Below the pieces are notes generated by a model. That model saw only the letters and a program-made list of their open reading frames with translations. It did no database searches and had not been told where the DNA came from. DNA of 64,000 nucleotides from Branchipolynoe longqiensis (lineage: Eukaryota; Annelida; Polychaeta; Phyllodocida; Polynoidae): contig CM059193.1 of NCBI GenBank assembly GCA_030323885.1, forward strand, positions 71,771,543 to 71,835,542, given 5' to 3'. Below, piece after piece: positions 32,723-42,694 of the stretch; position 1 is the first letter of the stretch, and every line of letters starts with the position of its first letter. The position numbers were made by a program, and so were the translations under genes.

Positions 32723-32786
32723 TTGGTTGGTTGGTTGTTGGGGGTTTTACGTCCTGGCAACATCTAAGGTCATAACAGGACGGGAT
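32723..32786 (-). mobile_element. SINE-A tail fragment
   Basis: ggttggttggttgttggggg then catctaaggtcataacagga only. Confidence 0.6.
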
Positions 32787-32799
32787 ATATTATTATTAA

Positions 32800-32995
32800 A
32801 GTTGCATAGTCGGATGGTATAAACTTTCTGCTATTTTCTGAGATGAATGCAGTAGATTGATCGCTATAATATACTTTAATTTTGTTTGAAGTAACTTTTA
32901 TTTTAAATGGCTAACCTTGGAGCTATCTGAAGCGCAAAAATGACAAATTAATTGAGGAAAACACATAAAAACATTGTAGGCTTCAGCGTTAATAT
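32800..32995. mobile_element. K element, half
   Basis: TTAA then AGTTGCATAGTCGGATGG. It breaks off after gcaaaaatgacaaattaatt; the right end is missing. Confidence 0.7.
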
Positions 32996-33004
32996 GTTTT
33001 AAAG

Positions 33005-33560
33005 AATTGGGGACATTTGGCGTAGTTAATTTTTCCGACACTTGGTGGCGCGTCGGTACTAGTGGGCCTAAACGGCCATTGACAATGCATTGAGTTTGCC
33101 TATACGCACAGTTCAAAACGTCAATTATATTCAAAATTAATAGAAATTCAGAACCCGAACCTTATAAATTTAATATAATCTGTTGGTTGAATATATTTTC
33201 TATATGAGTACCAAACGGTTTGTATCTAAGTGGTGTATTTTGTTTTAGAGCTATTTCACTTTTTCTATATGAAGATTGCTCACGGCCATTGACAATGCCG
33301 GTATGTGCAGTGCAAAACGTTTATTTTATCCAAAATTAATAGAAATGCTGAAACCTAACCTTATCAATTTAATATAATCTGTTTGTTGAATATATTTTCT
33401 ATATAAGTTCCAAACGGTTTGTTGCTAAGTGGTGTATTTTTAGAGATATTTCAGTTTTTCTATATGAAGATTGCTCATAGCGTTTGTGTTTAGGCCCACT
33501 AATTCAATGTCGACGCCAACGGCAGGAATTTGACCTAAAAAATCGGATGTCCCCCATTGT
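33005..33560. mobile_element. S-family element with long inverted ends
   Basis: The inner inverted repeat AGTGGGCCTAAAC starts at 33061, and its complement ends at 33500. Weaker inverted similarity extends outward (attggggacatttggcg at 33007 against cggatgtcccccattg at 33544). The interior is two similar blocks of about 200 bp in direct orientation, related to 8295-8710. Confidence 0.65.
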
Positions 33561-33563
33561 CTT

Positions 33564-33834
33564 ATGCTAGGTACACACCTACCGTATACGATTCGTGCAC
33601 TCAAACTCGCGACCCGACCCGACCCGACCCGACCCGCTTAAAACTGAAAACGGGCCGATTCATTTTTTGAATCGCGAATCGCAATCGTAAGGAAGCAGTT
33701 TTAGCCCTAAAACTGAGTTTTAAGTCGCGAATCGCGATCGGTAGGTGTGCTAGGGGAGCGCACACCTCACGACTTTTGGGCAGTTTTAGATCGTATACGG
33801 TAGGTGGGTGCGAAAAAATGGTAGGTGTGTATCA
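33564..33834. mobile_element. H-class palindromic element, TGCCTGG subtype
   Basis: Left end ATGCTAGGTACACACCTACC, right end near GTAGGTGTGTATCA. The interior has tandem cgacc units (four in a row at 33612-33632) and gattcg/cgaatcgc words. Confidence 0.75.
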
Positions 33835-33899
33835 TTAGTTTTCCCTTCAATGTAGCAACATCCAAGTTTGAGTTGTAGGATCAAATCTGGCTAAGCCTC

Positions 33900-34320
33900 A
33901 CCAGATGGGATGGTCGAATGGGTTGAGCGTCCATGTCCCGGCTTGGTAGATCCTGGGATTCGAACCCACGAGTTCAAAACCCTACTCGCATCAAACCAAT
34001 AACTTATACAATTGATACATGCCACTTCCTAGCCTGGTGCTCGGCATTAATAGGATACGGCAAGGACTGGTTAGCTCAGTGTCAGGATAACGTGACTGAA
34101 TGGGATATTGGGTCATGGTGCTGGTGGCCTGATTTCCCAGTGGGGCAGCACTATAAAGTCACCATGAGTGTGTACTGTCACAAATCGTCCTGATATGACC
34201 TTAGATGTTGCTAGGACGTAAAACAACAACAAACAAACAAACAAACAAACAAACAAATCGGTACCCATCCTGATATGACCTTAGATGTTGCCAGCATGTA
34301 AAACTCCAACAACCAACCAG
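33900..34320 (+). mobile_element. SINE-A, subtype A, with duplicated 3' tail
   Basis: Full-length copy to the (AAAC)n tail at 34256. A second tail (cggtacccatcctgatatga to CCAACAACCAACCAGC) follows directly to 34320. The two tails have different endings (AACAACAAAC and CCAACAACC), so two lineages are joined. Confidence 0.8.
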
Positions 34321-34350
34321 CTAAGCGTCATGGTTTTGAAAATGTTGATA

Positions 34351-34824
34351 CAGTACAACCCCGTTAAACCAAGCTCGGTTAAACCAAACGATCGGTTACT
34401 ACCATTCATCATATAAAAAAGTTGGTTAAATCAAAGTTGGTTAATCCAAATTATCGGTTAATCCAAACAAAATTGCCGGACCCCAGGCCACTCCGGTATG
34501 GTTAACCCAAACTTTCATGTGTTCATAAGGTCATCTGAGACCCCAGCAACTTTTTTATATGATAAATGGTAGTGTTTTGCTGGGCTGCCGAAAAAAGTTT
34601 GGATTAACCGATTGTTTGGTTTAACCGAGTTTGGTTTTAATGGGGTTTTACTGTATATACATACAAAAACAATAATCAAAGTGTCCACATACATTGTATA
34701 TTATATGTGCAATACACGCTTACTCAAAGTCAAAGTCAATGCCAAAGCTCGGTTAAACCAATTATCGGTTAATCCAAACAAATTTCTAGGGTCCCTTCAA
34801 GTTTGGTTTAACGGGGTTATACTG
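34351..34824. mobile_element. P1 pogo-like composite element
   Basis: TA-CAGTACAACCCCGTTAAACC to GGGGTTATACTG-TA. A short deletion follows aaacgatcggtta at 34395. It has the same composite plan with an inner right end near 34652. Confidence 0.85.
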
Positions 34825-34829
34825 TACTT

Positions 34830-35420
34830 CCATCGGATTATACAGCTTTCAGGTGATATTAGTTTGTCAAATTTCGGTTGTGGTTTGTTGGTAAAGCAGC
34901 TCTCCCTGGCGGAGGCCATGGCGGTAAATCACCAAAACACTCCATCATGAGCCTACAGTGAGCTGCTCGTCTCACAGTCAGCAGCCATCGACCGCGCTCA
35001 GTGTAACTGGTAGGGGTAGTATAGCGGTATGGCAAGCCATTTCCTGTATAATAACTTGTTATGCAAATATTATTTAGGATGCAGCCAAACACTGATTGTC
35101 CATCTGTTACTGATTGCCACAGTCTAGTGCTAGTATAATACAAATACCTAGCTAGTTCAGGTCTGGCGGTAGGTTACCTTATTGACTCATTTGCAAAGTG
35201 TTTATGATATAGTCTACTACTCAGTAACCTTATTGTTTCTCTACTTGCTGGTTGCTGGAGAGGAGACCAGCGGCTGAGGGGAGATAATCAGTCAAAGGCG
35301 GATCAGGATGCTGCAAGTGCTGATGATGACCAGTAATCCTTGGTATGTGACAATGTGGTACTACTATTGATCATTTTCATTCATTTTTGCTAATAATTGT
35401 GTGACATGATAACCGCAATA
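34830..35420. other. Unassigned unique sequence
   Basis: It contains a 30-bp stretch (within 35254-35283: gagaggagaccagcggctga) identical to 39001-39030. No gene, splice pair or repeat boundary is convincing. Confidence 0.4.
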
Positions 35421-35444
35421 TCATCTCTAAGTCATCAGGGATGA

Positions 35445-35807
35445 AAGGAGTACCCCATTCCTTTGGACACTCACTTTGAGACCGCCATTAAACATGGAGA
35501 CCATTCACCAATTAGGTCAATCTCATGACCTTATCAGTCCTACCCTCATTCCCAGTACCATATGTGGCATTAGTCAGGTTCAAGAGTACCTACACATTAA
35601 TAGGTCATTCCTCATCACGTGACCATCGCAAGATGTGAATCTGGGCCATAACAAGACTTTTGACAAGCTTGCCGAAATGATTTTGGGTTCTTTCAGCTCA
35701 AATTGCTCTAAAATTAGCCATTTTTCATCAAAATGACTCAGGAATAATATATAGTAGGTCTAAAAATGAAGCAAGAATTCGAAAGCCATCGGATTATGCA
35801 ACTTTAA
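35445..35807. mobile_element. K2 element
   Basis: Second copy of the interior at 23435-23818 (tttggacactcactttgaga, catcacgtgaccatcgcaag), with the K right end CATCGGATTATGCAACT followed by TTAA. Confidence 0.65.
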
Positions 35808-36052
35808 ACTAAGAGTAAGAGTTCACTCATAAATGAAAGTGACTGTGTAAAGCTATTATGACAAATTATGCTTGAAAGAGATTGAAGCTTCTATTTAGTA
35901 ATTAAAACCAAATAGCTCAGATTTGTATTAAACGCTTAGTACTGGACGTCATCTGCGCCTATGGAAAATAGACACTGCAGCTTTTCTCTAACCCATACTA
36001 ATCTCATAGCACTCCACCCCTCAATATCCACATTAATCATTATGCCTTAAAG

Positions 36053-36345
36053 CCACATAGTCCAAAGAAACCATCAGCTTTCCTAAACAAAAACAATTAT
36101 CTAGACTTGATTCTACAAATGTAAAACTTATTAAGGATTTGCTTCTGCATTTAAGAGAATAAAGAATCCATTTAATAGAACCGGTTACTACTGGAGCCCG
36201 TGGTGCCAGAATTTTTACATGCTTGCAAAATATAATTGTGCATGTTTGAATCTCAAATATCTCAAAAGCTATCCATTTAAAATGAAGGTTACCTTAAACT
36301 AAAGCATGGTACATTATACAAAAATAAACCTAATATATTTATCTA
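36053..36345. mobile_element. K element, right end replaced by minisatellite
   Basis: It starts TTAAAGCCACATAGTCCAAA and carries the blocks tctgcatttaagagaataaa and ctcaaaagctatccatttaa. The terminal end is lost where the 28-bp array begins. Confidence 0.7.
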
Positions 36346-37055
36346 TTAAAAGAGCTAATTCGAGACAGCTTTAATAGTGAATCTAATTCGAGACAGCTTT
36401 AATGGTAAATCTAATTTGGGACAGCTTTAATATTAAATCTAATTTGAGACAGCTTTAATATTAAATCTAATTCGAGACAGCTTTAATATTAAATCTAATT
36501 CGAGACAGTTCTAATATTACATCTAATTCAAGACATCTTTAATAATAAATCTAATTCGAGACAGCTTTAATAGTAAATCTAATTTACGACAGCTTTAATA
36601 TTAAATCTAATTCGAGACAGTTCTAATATTAAATCTAATTCGGGACAGCTTTAATAATAATTCTAATTCGAGACAGCTTTAATAGTAAATCTAATTCGAG
36701 ACAGCTTTAATAGTAAATCTAATTTGAGTCAGCTTTAATAGTAAATCTAATTCGAGACAGTTCTAATATTAAATCTAATTCGGGACAGCTTTAATATTAA
36801 ATCTAATTCGGGACAGCTTTAATAATAATTCTAATTCGAGACAGCTTCAATAGTAAATCTAATTCGAGTCAGCTTTAATAGTAATTTTAATTCGAGACAG
36901 CTTGAATATTAAATCTAATTCGAGAAAGCTTTAATATTAAATCTAATTTGAGACAGCTCTAAGTTTAATATTAAATCTAATTTAAGACAGCTTTAATAAT
37001 AAATCTAATTCCAGACAACTTCATAACTAAATCTAATTCGAGACATCTTTAATTC
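36345..37055. repeat. 28-bp minisatellite, about 25 copies
   Basis: Unit aatctaattcgagacagc followed by tttaatagta. Copies drift by single changes. No spacers of unique sequence occur, so it is not CRISPR-like. Confidence 0.95.
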
Positions 37056-37156
37056 ATTTTCAACATCTTTTTTTTTTAATAGAAGAAAACCACAACGGCT
37101 TTCCATAAGAAATAGGCCCAACACTGCTTAAGCGAGTTTGAGGTGAGAACTCACCA

Positions 37157-37390
37157 GTGTGTGTGTGTGTGGAGAGTGCACTTGAAAGTAAGTGGTTTGA
37201 TTTGGAAAACACAGTTAAAGCGATTATTGGTGTCACATGGTGCCCCCGCCCGTGTGATCCACTGAGAGATCTGCGTATCTTGCAGCAGGCGGCGAGGAAC
37301 TGGGAGGTGCACTTGACTATAAAGTGTTACAACATGCTCAAGCCACGGGGCCTCGCCACGGAAACTGAGGCACAACCACATGTTGGCAGC
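37157..37390 (+). CDS. Candidate orphan coding fragment, about 75 codons
   Basis: After a short (TG)n run the frame continues with non-repetitive, protein-like sequence (WFDLENTVKAIIGV, then DLRILQQAARNWEV). Its mixed codon use is not explained by any repeat family here. The frame ends TGA at 37395-37397, inside the start of a SINE; removing the SINE restores the same cat-gtt-ggc-agc-tgt-tga ending. I do not recognise the protein. It may be an old exon, a small ORF, or chance. Confidence 0.25.
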
Positions 37391-37395
37391 TGTTG

Positions 37396-37719
37396 GTTGG
37401 TTGTTGGAGTTTTACGTTCTGGCAACATCTAAGGTCCTACCAGGATGTGTACCAACTTGTGACAGTGCGCACTAATGGCAACTTTATAGCACTGCCCCAC
37501 TGGGAAATCAGGCTCCCAGCACCATGACCCGATATCCCACTCAGTCACATTATTCCGACACTAAGCCAACCAGTCCTTGCCCTATTCTATTAATGCCGAG
37601 CGCCAGGCTAGAAAGTGATAAGTATCAATTTGATAAGTCATTGGTTTGACTCGACCAGGAACCGAACTCCCGATCTCCTGCACGCGAGGCCCGCGCTCTA
37701 CCGATTAGGCCACCATGCC
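37396..37719 (-). mobile_element. SINE-A, subtype B, with a 15-bp target duplication
   Basis: The copy is flanked by the perfect direct repeat TGTTGGCAGCTGTTG at 37381-37395 and 37720-37734. It is complete, from gttggttgttggagttttac to ctaccgattaggccaccatg. The intact duplication and good match to the family suggest a recent retroposition. Confidence 0.9.
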
Positions 37720-37830
37720 TGTTGGCAGCTGTTGAATAATGCATTTTATACACAGAGGTGATCCACAGCCTCAGGTGCATTAAGTGGAGAGAGAGGTGAC
37801 GTATTTGTTAGCATGTATTCCTCTCAGTTT

Positions 37831-38640
37831 CACCGGGCGCAGTGGCCATATCCGTAGAGCGCGGACCACGCGTGCGGAAGGTCGGTCGAGTCAAACCAAT
37901 GACTTTAAAATTGACACTTCTCACTTCCTCGGGTGGTATGCAGGTATTGCATGTGGTATGCAGATATTGCAATACCTTAGGGAGTTTGACGCCCCTGCCC
38001 TGCAGAGTTGTAAACCACTGCCTTGTGGTACAGGTTCTTGACAGAACCGAAGGCTAAGGGAGCAAACCCTAAGCAGAAAAACCATGTCACTGTGGCAGCA
38101 TCAAGGGCGGTTGATGTATGGAACTCCCAACATCTCCTGACCAGCCACTGCAGGGACAAATAGTTTTGCGCCGGTCTGGACATGTTCTTGCCAGTGTGAG
38201 ACCTCTATTTGCTCCCTGAGAGAGTGCCCCTGGTAACTTGAAAAAGCCAGCAGCACTTCAACACTTTTACAGGCAGCTTTTATGAAATTTACAACCACAC
38301 AAAACATCATATCGGCTCGGTCGTCGCCCGGGTTACCAAGGACTGCGCTGCTCGATCTCATCTTCTGTTGACAGTGTAAAATGAGATACGAAGAAGAACA
38401 CAACACAACACACTTCCTAGACAGGCGCTCGACATTAATATGATAAGGCAAGTACTGGTTAGGTCAGTGTCATGATAATGTTACTGTGTGGGATATCGGG
38501 TCATGGTGACGGTGGTGATTTGGAGGTGGGGCAGCACTATACAAATCGCCATGAGTGCACACTGTCACAAGTCGGTACCCATCCTGATAGGACCTTAGAT
38601 GTTGCTAGGATGTAATACAACAACAAACAAACAAACAAAA
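37831..38640 (+). mobile_element. SINE-A, subtype B, split by a 481-bp insertion
   Basis: The head part (37831-37929, caccgggcgcagtggccata) stops at CACTTCCT. The body resumes after a second CACTTCCT at 38411-38418 (agacaggcgctcgacatt) and ends with AACAACAAACAAACAAAC. The B-box is partly deleted. Confidence 0.85.
37930..38410 (+). mobile_element. Unclassified insertion with 8-bp target duplication
   Basis: Flanked by CACTTCCT on both sides. It has no inverted ends: it starts CGGGTGGTATGC and ends with an A/AC-rich tail (gaagaacacaacacaaca). That suggests a retroposed RNA in plus orientation. Both strands have short open frames (the longest on the minus strand, 116 codons, runs beyond the insertion), and none has a recognisable domain. 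It could be a LINE 3' end or a processed transcript. Confidence 0.55.
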
Positions 38641-38690
38641 ACTTTTCGTTTCCTCAATAGAGGACAACATAGAAACCCTTACAGTTACAC

Positions 38691-38780
38691 CAAGCGCAGG
38701 CTTCTTGTGTGGAAGATCAAGAGTTCAATTCCAGGTTCGAGTCAAACCAATGACTTATAAAATTTATACTTGTCACCCCA
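38691..38780 (+). mobile_element. SINE-A, 5' fragment
   Basis: Head remnant caagcgcaggcttcttgtgt, B-box-like gagttcaattccaggttcg, body cut off at tatacttgtcac. Confidence 0.65.
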
Positions 38781-38925
38781 CCCAAAGCAAACAGCTCCTT
38801 TGATCAGGAGAAGTAAGCCCGGAAGGGGAAAAAAAGGTAATGCACTGAGAAAAGAGAAGTGAGGAGAGTTGAGTCAAAGAGATGTGCCTCCTTGCTCTGG
38901 ATTGATCAGACAGCGAGTCGGAAAC

Positions 38926-39087
38926 ATGGACGAATTGGTGGCGGTAGAAGGTGCAAAGCCGGCCGGCCTCGCCGTGCAATATTTCTTTAAGATCAAACCA
39001 GGAGAGGAGACCAGCGGCTGAGGGGAGATAAAAGAGGTGTGGACGAAGTGGAGTCCGGACAACAAGTGCTTCCGGGAGATGAAATAA
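38926..39087 (+). pseudogene. Coding-like remnant with one in-frame stop
   Basis: An ATG at 38926 opens a frame with coding-like composition (GC-rich third positions; MDELVAVEGAKPAGL, then QYFFKIKPGEETSG). TGA at 39019 interrupts it. The same frame continues as GEIKEVWTKWSPDNKC and stops TAA at 39085. The persistence of sensible sequence across the stop suggests a decayed exon or gene copy. The family is not recognised. The bases around the stop are shared with 35254-35283. Confidence 0.3.
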
Positions 39088-39104
39088 TTTGATTCCTTTC
39101 TGGT

Positions 39105-39330
39105 CCAGTACTGTCGGTGCCAGTCTGACCGGTTAGCGCCATGCATTTCAGTCATATCTGGTCCGGTACTGTCGGTGCCAGTCTGACTGGTTAGAGCCAT
39201 GCATTTCAGTACAATCTGGTCCGGTACTAATCTGACCGGTTAGCGCCATGCATTTCAGTCCTATCTGGTCCAGTACTGTCAGTGCCAGTCTGACCGGTTA
39301 GCGCCAGTCTGACTGGTTAGCGCCATGCAT
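39105..39330. repeat. About 60-bp minisatellite, 4 copies
   Basis: Unit containing ctggtccggtactgtcggtg, cagtctgaccggttagcgcc and atgcatttcagtc, with the last copy truncated. Confidence 0.9.
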
Positions 39331-39509
39331 AAGTTGCAGGGTTCACCTAAACGCCATAGAGTATGGACGGCCAGTTCGACTGCCAATGCCATACGTCACA
39401 GCTACACTCGGAGACTCGACCACGGCCCGGGATTACTCATGACGATAGCATCACCTTGCCACCAAGCGGCGGTAAAGGGGCTCGCCACCAAAGATGTGAG
39501 ACCCGAGTA

Positions 39510-40170
39510 AAACAGGCGAAGTCACACTAAAGATCTAAGAGTGGAGTAAGACACTCAGTCACACCAACAATGTAAGAGTTGAGTAAGACATTCAATCAAG
39601 AGTCACGCCAAAGAAGTAAGAGTGGATGGAGTAAGACATGCGAAGTCACACTAAAGATGTAAGAGTGGAGTAAGACACTCACTCAAGAGTCACACTAAAG
39701 ATGTAAGAGTGGAGTAAGACACTCATTCAAGAGACACACTAAAGATGTAAGAGTGGAGTAAGACACCCATTCAAGAGACACACTAAAGATGTAAGAGTGG
39801 AGTAAGACCCTCATTCAAGAGTCACACTAAAGATGTAAGAGTGGAGTAAGACACCCATTCAAGAGACACACTAAAGATGTAAGAGTGGAGTAAGACACCC
39901 ATTCAAGAGTCACACTAAAGATGTAAGAGTGGAGTAAGACACCCATTCAAGAGACACACTAAAGATGTAAGAGTGGAGTAAGACACCCATTCAAGAGTCA
40001 CACTAAAGATGTAAGAGTGGAGTAAGACACTCACTCAAGAGTCACACTAAAGATGTAAGAGTGGAGTAAACTAACACGTGAAGACTGGCACCAAAGATGT
40101 CAGAGTGAAGTAAGACATGCGAAGTCACATTAAAGATGTAAGAGACGCAGTCACATCAAAGATGTAGGAT
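39510..40170. repeat. 44-bp minisatellite, about 14 copies
   Basis: Unit gtcacactaaagatgtaaga then gtggagtaagacacccattc and aaga. Variation between copies is by substitution (for example gagtc and gagac). Outer copies are more diverged. Confidence 0.95.
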
Positions 40171-40190
40171 GGAGGTAAGACGTGCAAAGT

Positions 40191-40276
40191 CATCTTGAGT
40201 GTGCATTGTCACAAGTCGGTATCCGTCCTGATATGACCTTAGATGTTGCCAGGATGTAAAACTCCCAACAACCAAC
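40191..40276 (+). mobile_element. SINE-A, 3' fragment
   Basis: From gtgtgcattgtcacaagtcg to gatgttgccaggatgtaaaa with a CCCAACAACCAAC tail. Confidence 0.7.
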
Positions 40277-40334
40277 TTATTCGGGTGGGGAGGGGAAAAC
40301 ACCAAGTTGTCTATGTGAGTGAGTGATTGAGTAA

Positions 40335-40505
40335 ATCAGTGTGCGCGCTTGCTCATGTATGTGTGTGAGTATGTGTGCTTGCCCTATGTGTGCGTGCGTG
40401 TCCGTGTATGTGTGGTTGCCCCATGTGTGCGTGCATGTCCGTGTATGTGTGTGTGTGCTTGCCCCATGTGTGCGTGCATGTCCGCGGGTCTGTGCGCGTG
40501 CGTCG
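40335..40505. repeat. GTGTGTGCTTGCC-type low-complexity repeat
   Basis: Degenerate TG/TGCG repeats with a unit of about 60 bp (tgtgcgtgcatgtccgtgta, gcttgccccatg) in two to three copies. Cys-rich frames here are not credible. Confidence 0.8.
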
Positions 40506-40621
40506 ATGGCGCATTAATCAACCTAAACACATCCAACCCGTAGGTCATATTGCACCTGGCCGACGTATAGGCCTGACATGGCGTCCCGTTACCCGTCATA
40601 GTTGATGGAGCCAGGCACTGC

Positions 40622-40990
40622 GGGGATCAGCGCCCGTCGCACTAACATTCCTGCCAACCCGGCGTCCATCGCACTAACATTGCCGCGACCCCGGCGTCAG
40701 TCGCGCTAACATTCCCGTGACCCCGGTGTCCATCGTCCTAACATTCCCGCGAAACTGGCGTCCATCGCACTAACATTTTCGCGACCCCGGCGTCAGTCGC
40801 ACTAACATTCCCGCGACCCCAGCGTCCGTCGTACTAACATTCCCGCGAACCCGGCGTCCATCGCACTAACATTCCCGTGACCCCGGCGTCAGTCGCACTA
40901 ACATTCCCGTGAACCAGGCGTCCATCACACTAACATTCCCACGACTTCGGCGTCAGTCGCACTAACATTCCAGCGACCCCGACATCTACC
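40622..40990. repeat. 32-bp minisatellite, about 11 copies
   Basis: Unit cgcactaacattcccgcgac then cccggcgtccat, with alternation between cgtccat and cgtcagt forms, giving a partial 64-bp higher-order period. Confidence 0.95.
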
Positions 40991-41012
40991 ATTCTCAGGT
41001 GAGACCGAGACA

Positions 41013-41345
41013 CCAGACGTGGTGGCCGAATCGGTAGAGCGCAGGCTTCCCATGCGAAAGGTCGGGAGTTCGAAAAACCGACCAAGTCAAACCAACGACA
41101 TACATAATTGATACTTGTCAGTAACTAGTCAGGCGCTCGGCATTAATAGGATATGGACTTGGACTGGTTAGCACAGTATCAGGATAATGTGACTGTGTGG
41201 GATATCGGGGTCATGGTGCTGACATCCTGCTTCTCCCAGTGAGGCAGCACTATAAAAGTCAGCATGAGTGCGCACTGTCACAAGTCGGTACCCAGCCTGA
41301 TATGACCATAAATGTTGCAAGGACATAAAAGTTCAAATGACCAAC
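41013..41345 (+). mobile_element. SINE-A, subtype B, full length
   Basis: Head ccagacgtggtggccgaatc, B-box damaged (gagttcgaaaaaccgacc), complete body and tail tgttgcaaggacataaaag. Confidence 0.85.
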
Positions 41346-41349
41346 AACA

Positions 41350-42085
41350 CAATATTGCTATGAGTGGGGCCGAGAAGTGACCCGCGATTCCCCCTCTTAC
41401 ATGATTGATTGATTGATTGGTGGTTGCTTTACGCCATGTCGGCAGGATAGGCCATATTCACGGCGAGGCCTCCCCCCCCCCCCCCCCTCTTACATACCAA
41501 TCAGCTATATATTGCTGATTGGTATGTAAGACTAAGAGTGGGAATCGTATATATATTCCTTTTCGGTATCCATCTACAATAGTTAAACACCTGAATTAGA
41601 AATGTGCGCGAGCATGTCTCCCGCCCCCCCCCCCCACACACACACATACACCTTCTAAGAAGATGTGTCCAGTGGCGAGATGTTGGTGGGTTGTTGCTGT
41701 TGTTGTTGTTTTTTTGGCCGGAAAAAACGTCCATCAGGGATCAATAGCGAGCAGACGACATTCATCGTGTAGAAGATGACAATCAGTTAATGAAGACGGA
41801 TTTGTGGCTGCCCTTCCCGCCATTCCTCACGCCGCCGATTGACGTGTGCGCGCGCATGTGTGTGTGGCGCTATGAGCGTTCGTTGCGCACAAACAACCCG
41901 TTGGACAGCCCGTTGGACTATAGCTTCACCGATCATTATACCCTAAATATATTATCAGAAACAGATCACTACCTCCTCCCACCAAAGGTAGCCTAAAACA
42001 ACCCTTCTATACTGATTATAGTAATGATAAGAATGATGATAGTAATGATAAGCATGATGATAATAATGATGATGATAATGAAAAA
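41350..42085. other. Unassigned sequence with poly-C tracts and a hairpin
   Basis: It holds C tracts at 41471 and 41625, a perfect inverted repeat at 41488-41529 and ATGATAATGATGAT simple repeats at 42024-42080. No gene is recognised; the open frame at 41790-41996 has no visible domain. Confidence 0.4.
41488..41529. repeat. Perfect 17-bp inverted repeat (hairpin)
   Basis: CTTACATACCAATCAGC, an 8-base loop (tatatatt), then GCTGATTGGTATGTAAG. An exact stem next to a C17 tract. It is not followed by a T run and there is no reason to call it a terminator. Confidence 0.9.
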
Positions 42086-42089
42086 ATGC

Positions 42090-42285
42090 AAAAAAGAAAG
42101 CTTGTTTTATTTAACGACACTCCTAGAGCACATTAATTTTTATCATTGGCTATTGGACGTCAAACATATGGTCATTATGACATATTTCTTTGGAGGAAAC
42201 CCGCTTCCGCCACATAGACAACACTTTCTGATAAGCAGCAAGGGGTCTTTTATATGCACTTTCCCACAGACAATAATAATGATAA
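42090..42285 (+). mobile_element. Conserved invertebrate repeat (mollusc-type)
   Basis: The blocks tttatttaacgacactccta, attggctattggacgtcaaa, catatggtcattatgacata, ggaaacccgcttc and tcttttatatgcactttccc resemble, from memory, a repeat very common in mollusc and some other invertebrate genomes. Only one copy occurs in the window. It is the main hint to the phylum. Confidence 0.5.
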
Positions 42286-42410
42286 TTTAACAAAGTTATT
42301 AACAGATGTTCGTAACCAGCCCAGATCCAACACTTAAGCCGAATCGATGCATTTTATTTTTTTCTGGGGGGTTTTAAAGCCGCCTAATCCAAACCTTCTC
42401 AGCTGGACCT

Positions 42411-42685
42411 TAAAGCTGCGAAAGCATCGAATTAAAAAACAAACAAAACAAACAAACCCGGTGAGTTAGATTTGATCTTATATTACCAACTTAGTTCGTT
42501 AGATGCTTCTGCACTTATTAAATGATTGCCGTTACACAGAATGGAATACCAAGTCAATTTAACAGAACATGTCACTGCCGAAGCCTGTCGTGTCCAGCAT
42601 TTTTCCACGCGCACCAAATTTAATTTGCCATGTTTGCATTTACTAATAATATTTCTAAAGTTAGCCATTCATAACAACATGTAAA
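42411..42685. mobile_element. K element, diverged
   Basis: Two left-end motifs (ttaaagccgcctaatcc and ttaaagctgcgaaagcatcg) are followed by an ACAAACAAAC stretch, then the K interior (tactaataatatttctaaag). The right end is lost. Confidence 0.6.
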
Positions 42686-42694
42686 ATCCTCCGG

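Noticed and set aside
36345..37055. CRISPR-like array
   Set aside because: Direct 28-bp repeats without unique spacers; eukaryotic minisatellite. The same holds for 39510-40170 and 40622-40990.
38101..38451. 116-codon minus-strand frame
   Set aside because: It crosses the right border of the 481-bp insertion into SINE-A sequence, so it cannot be one gene; no domain recognised.
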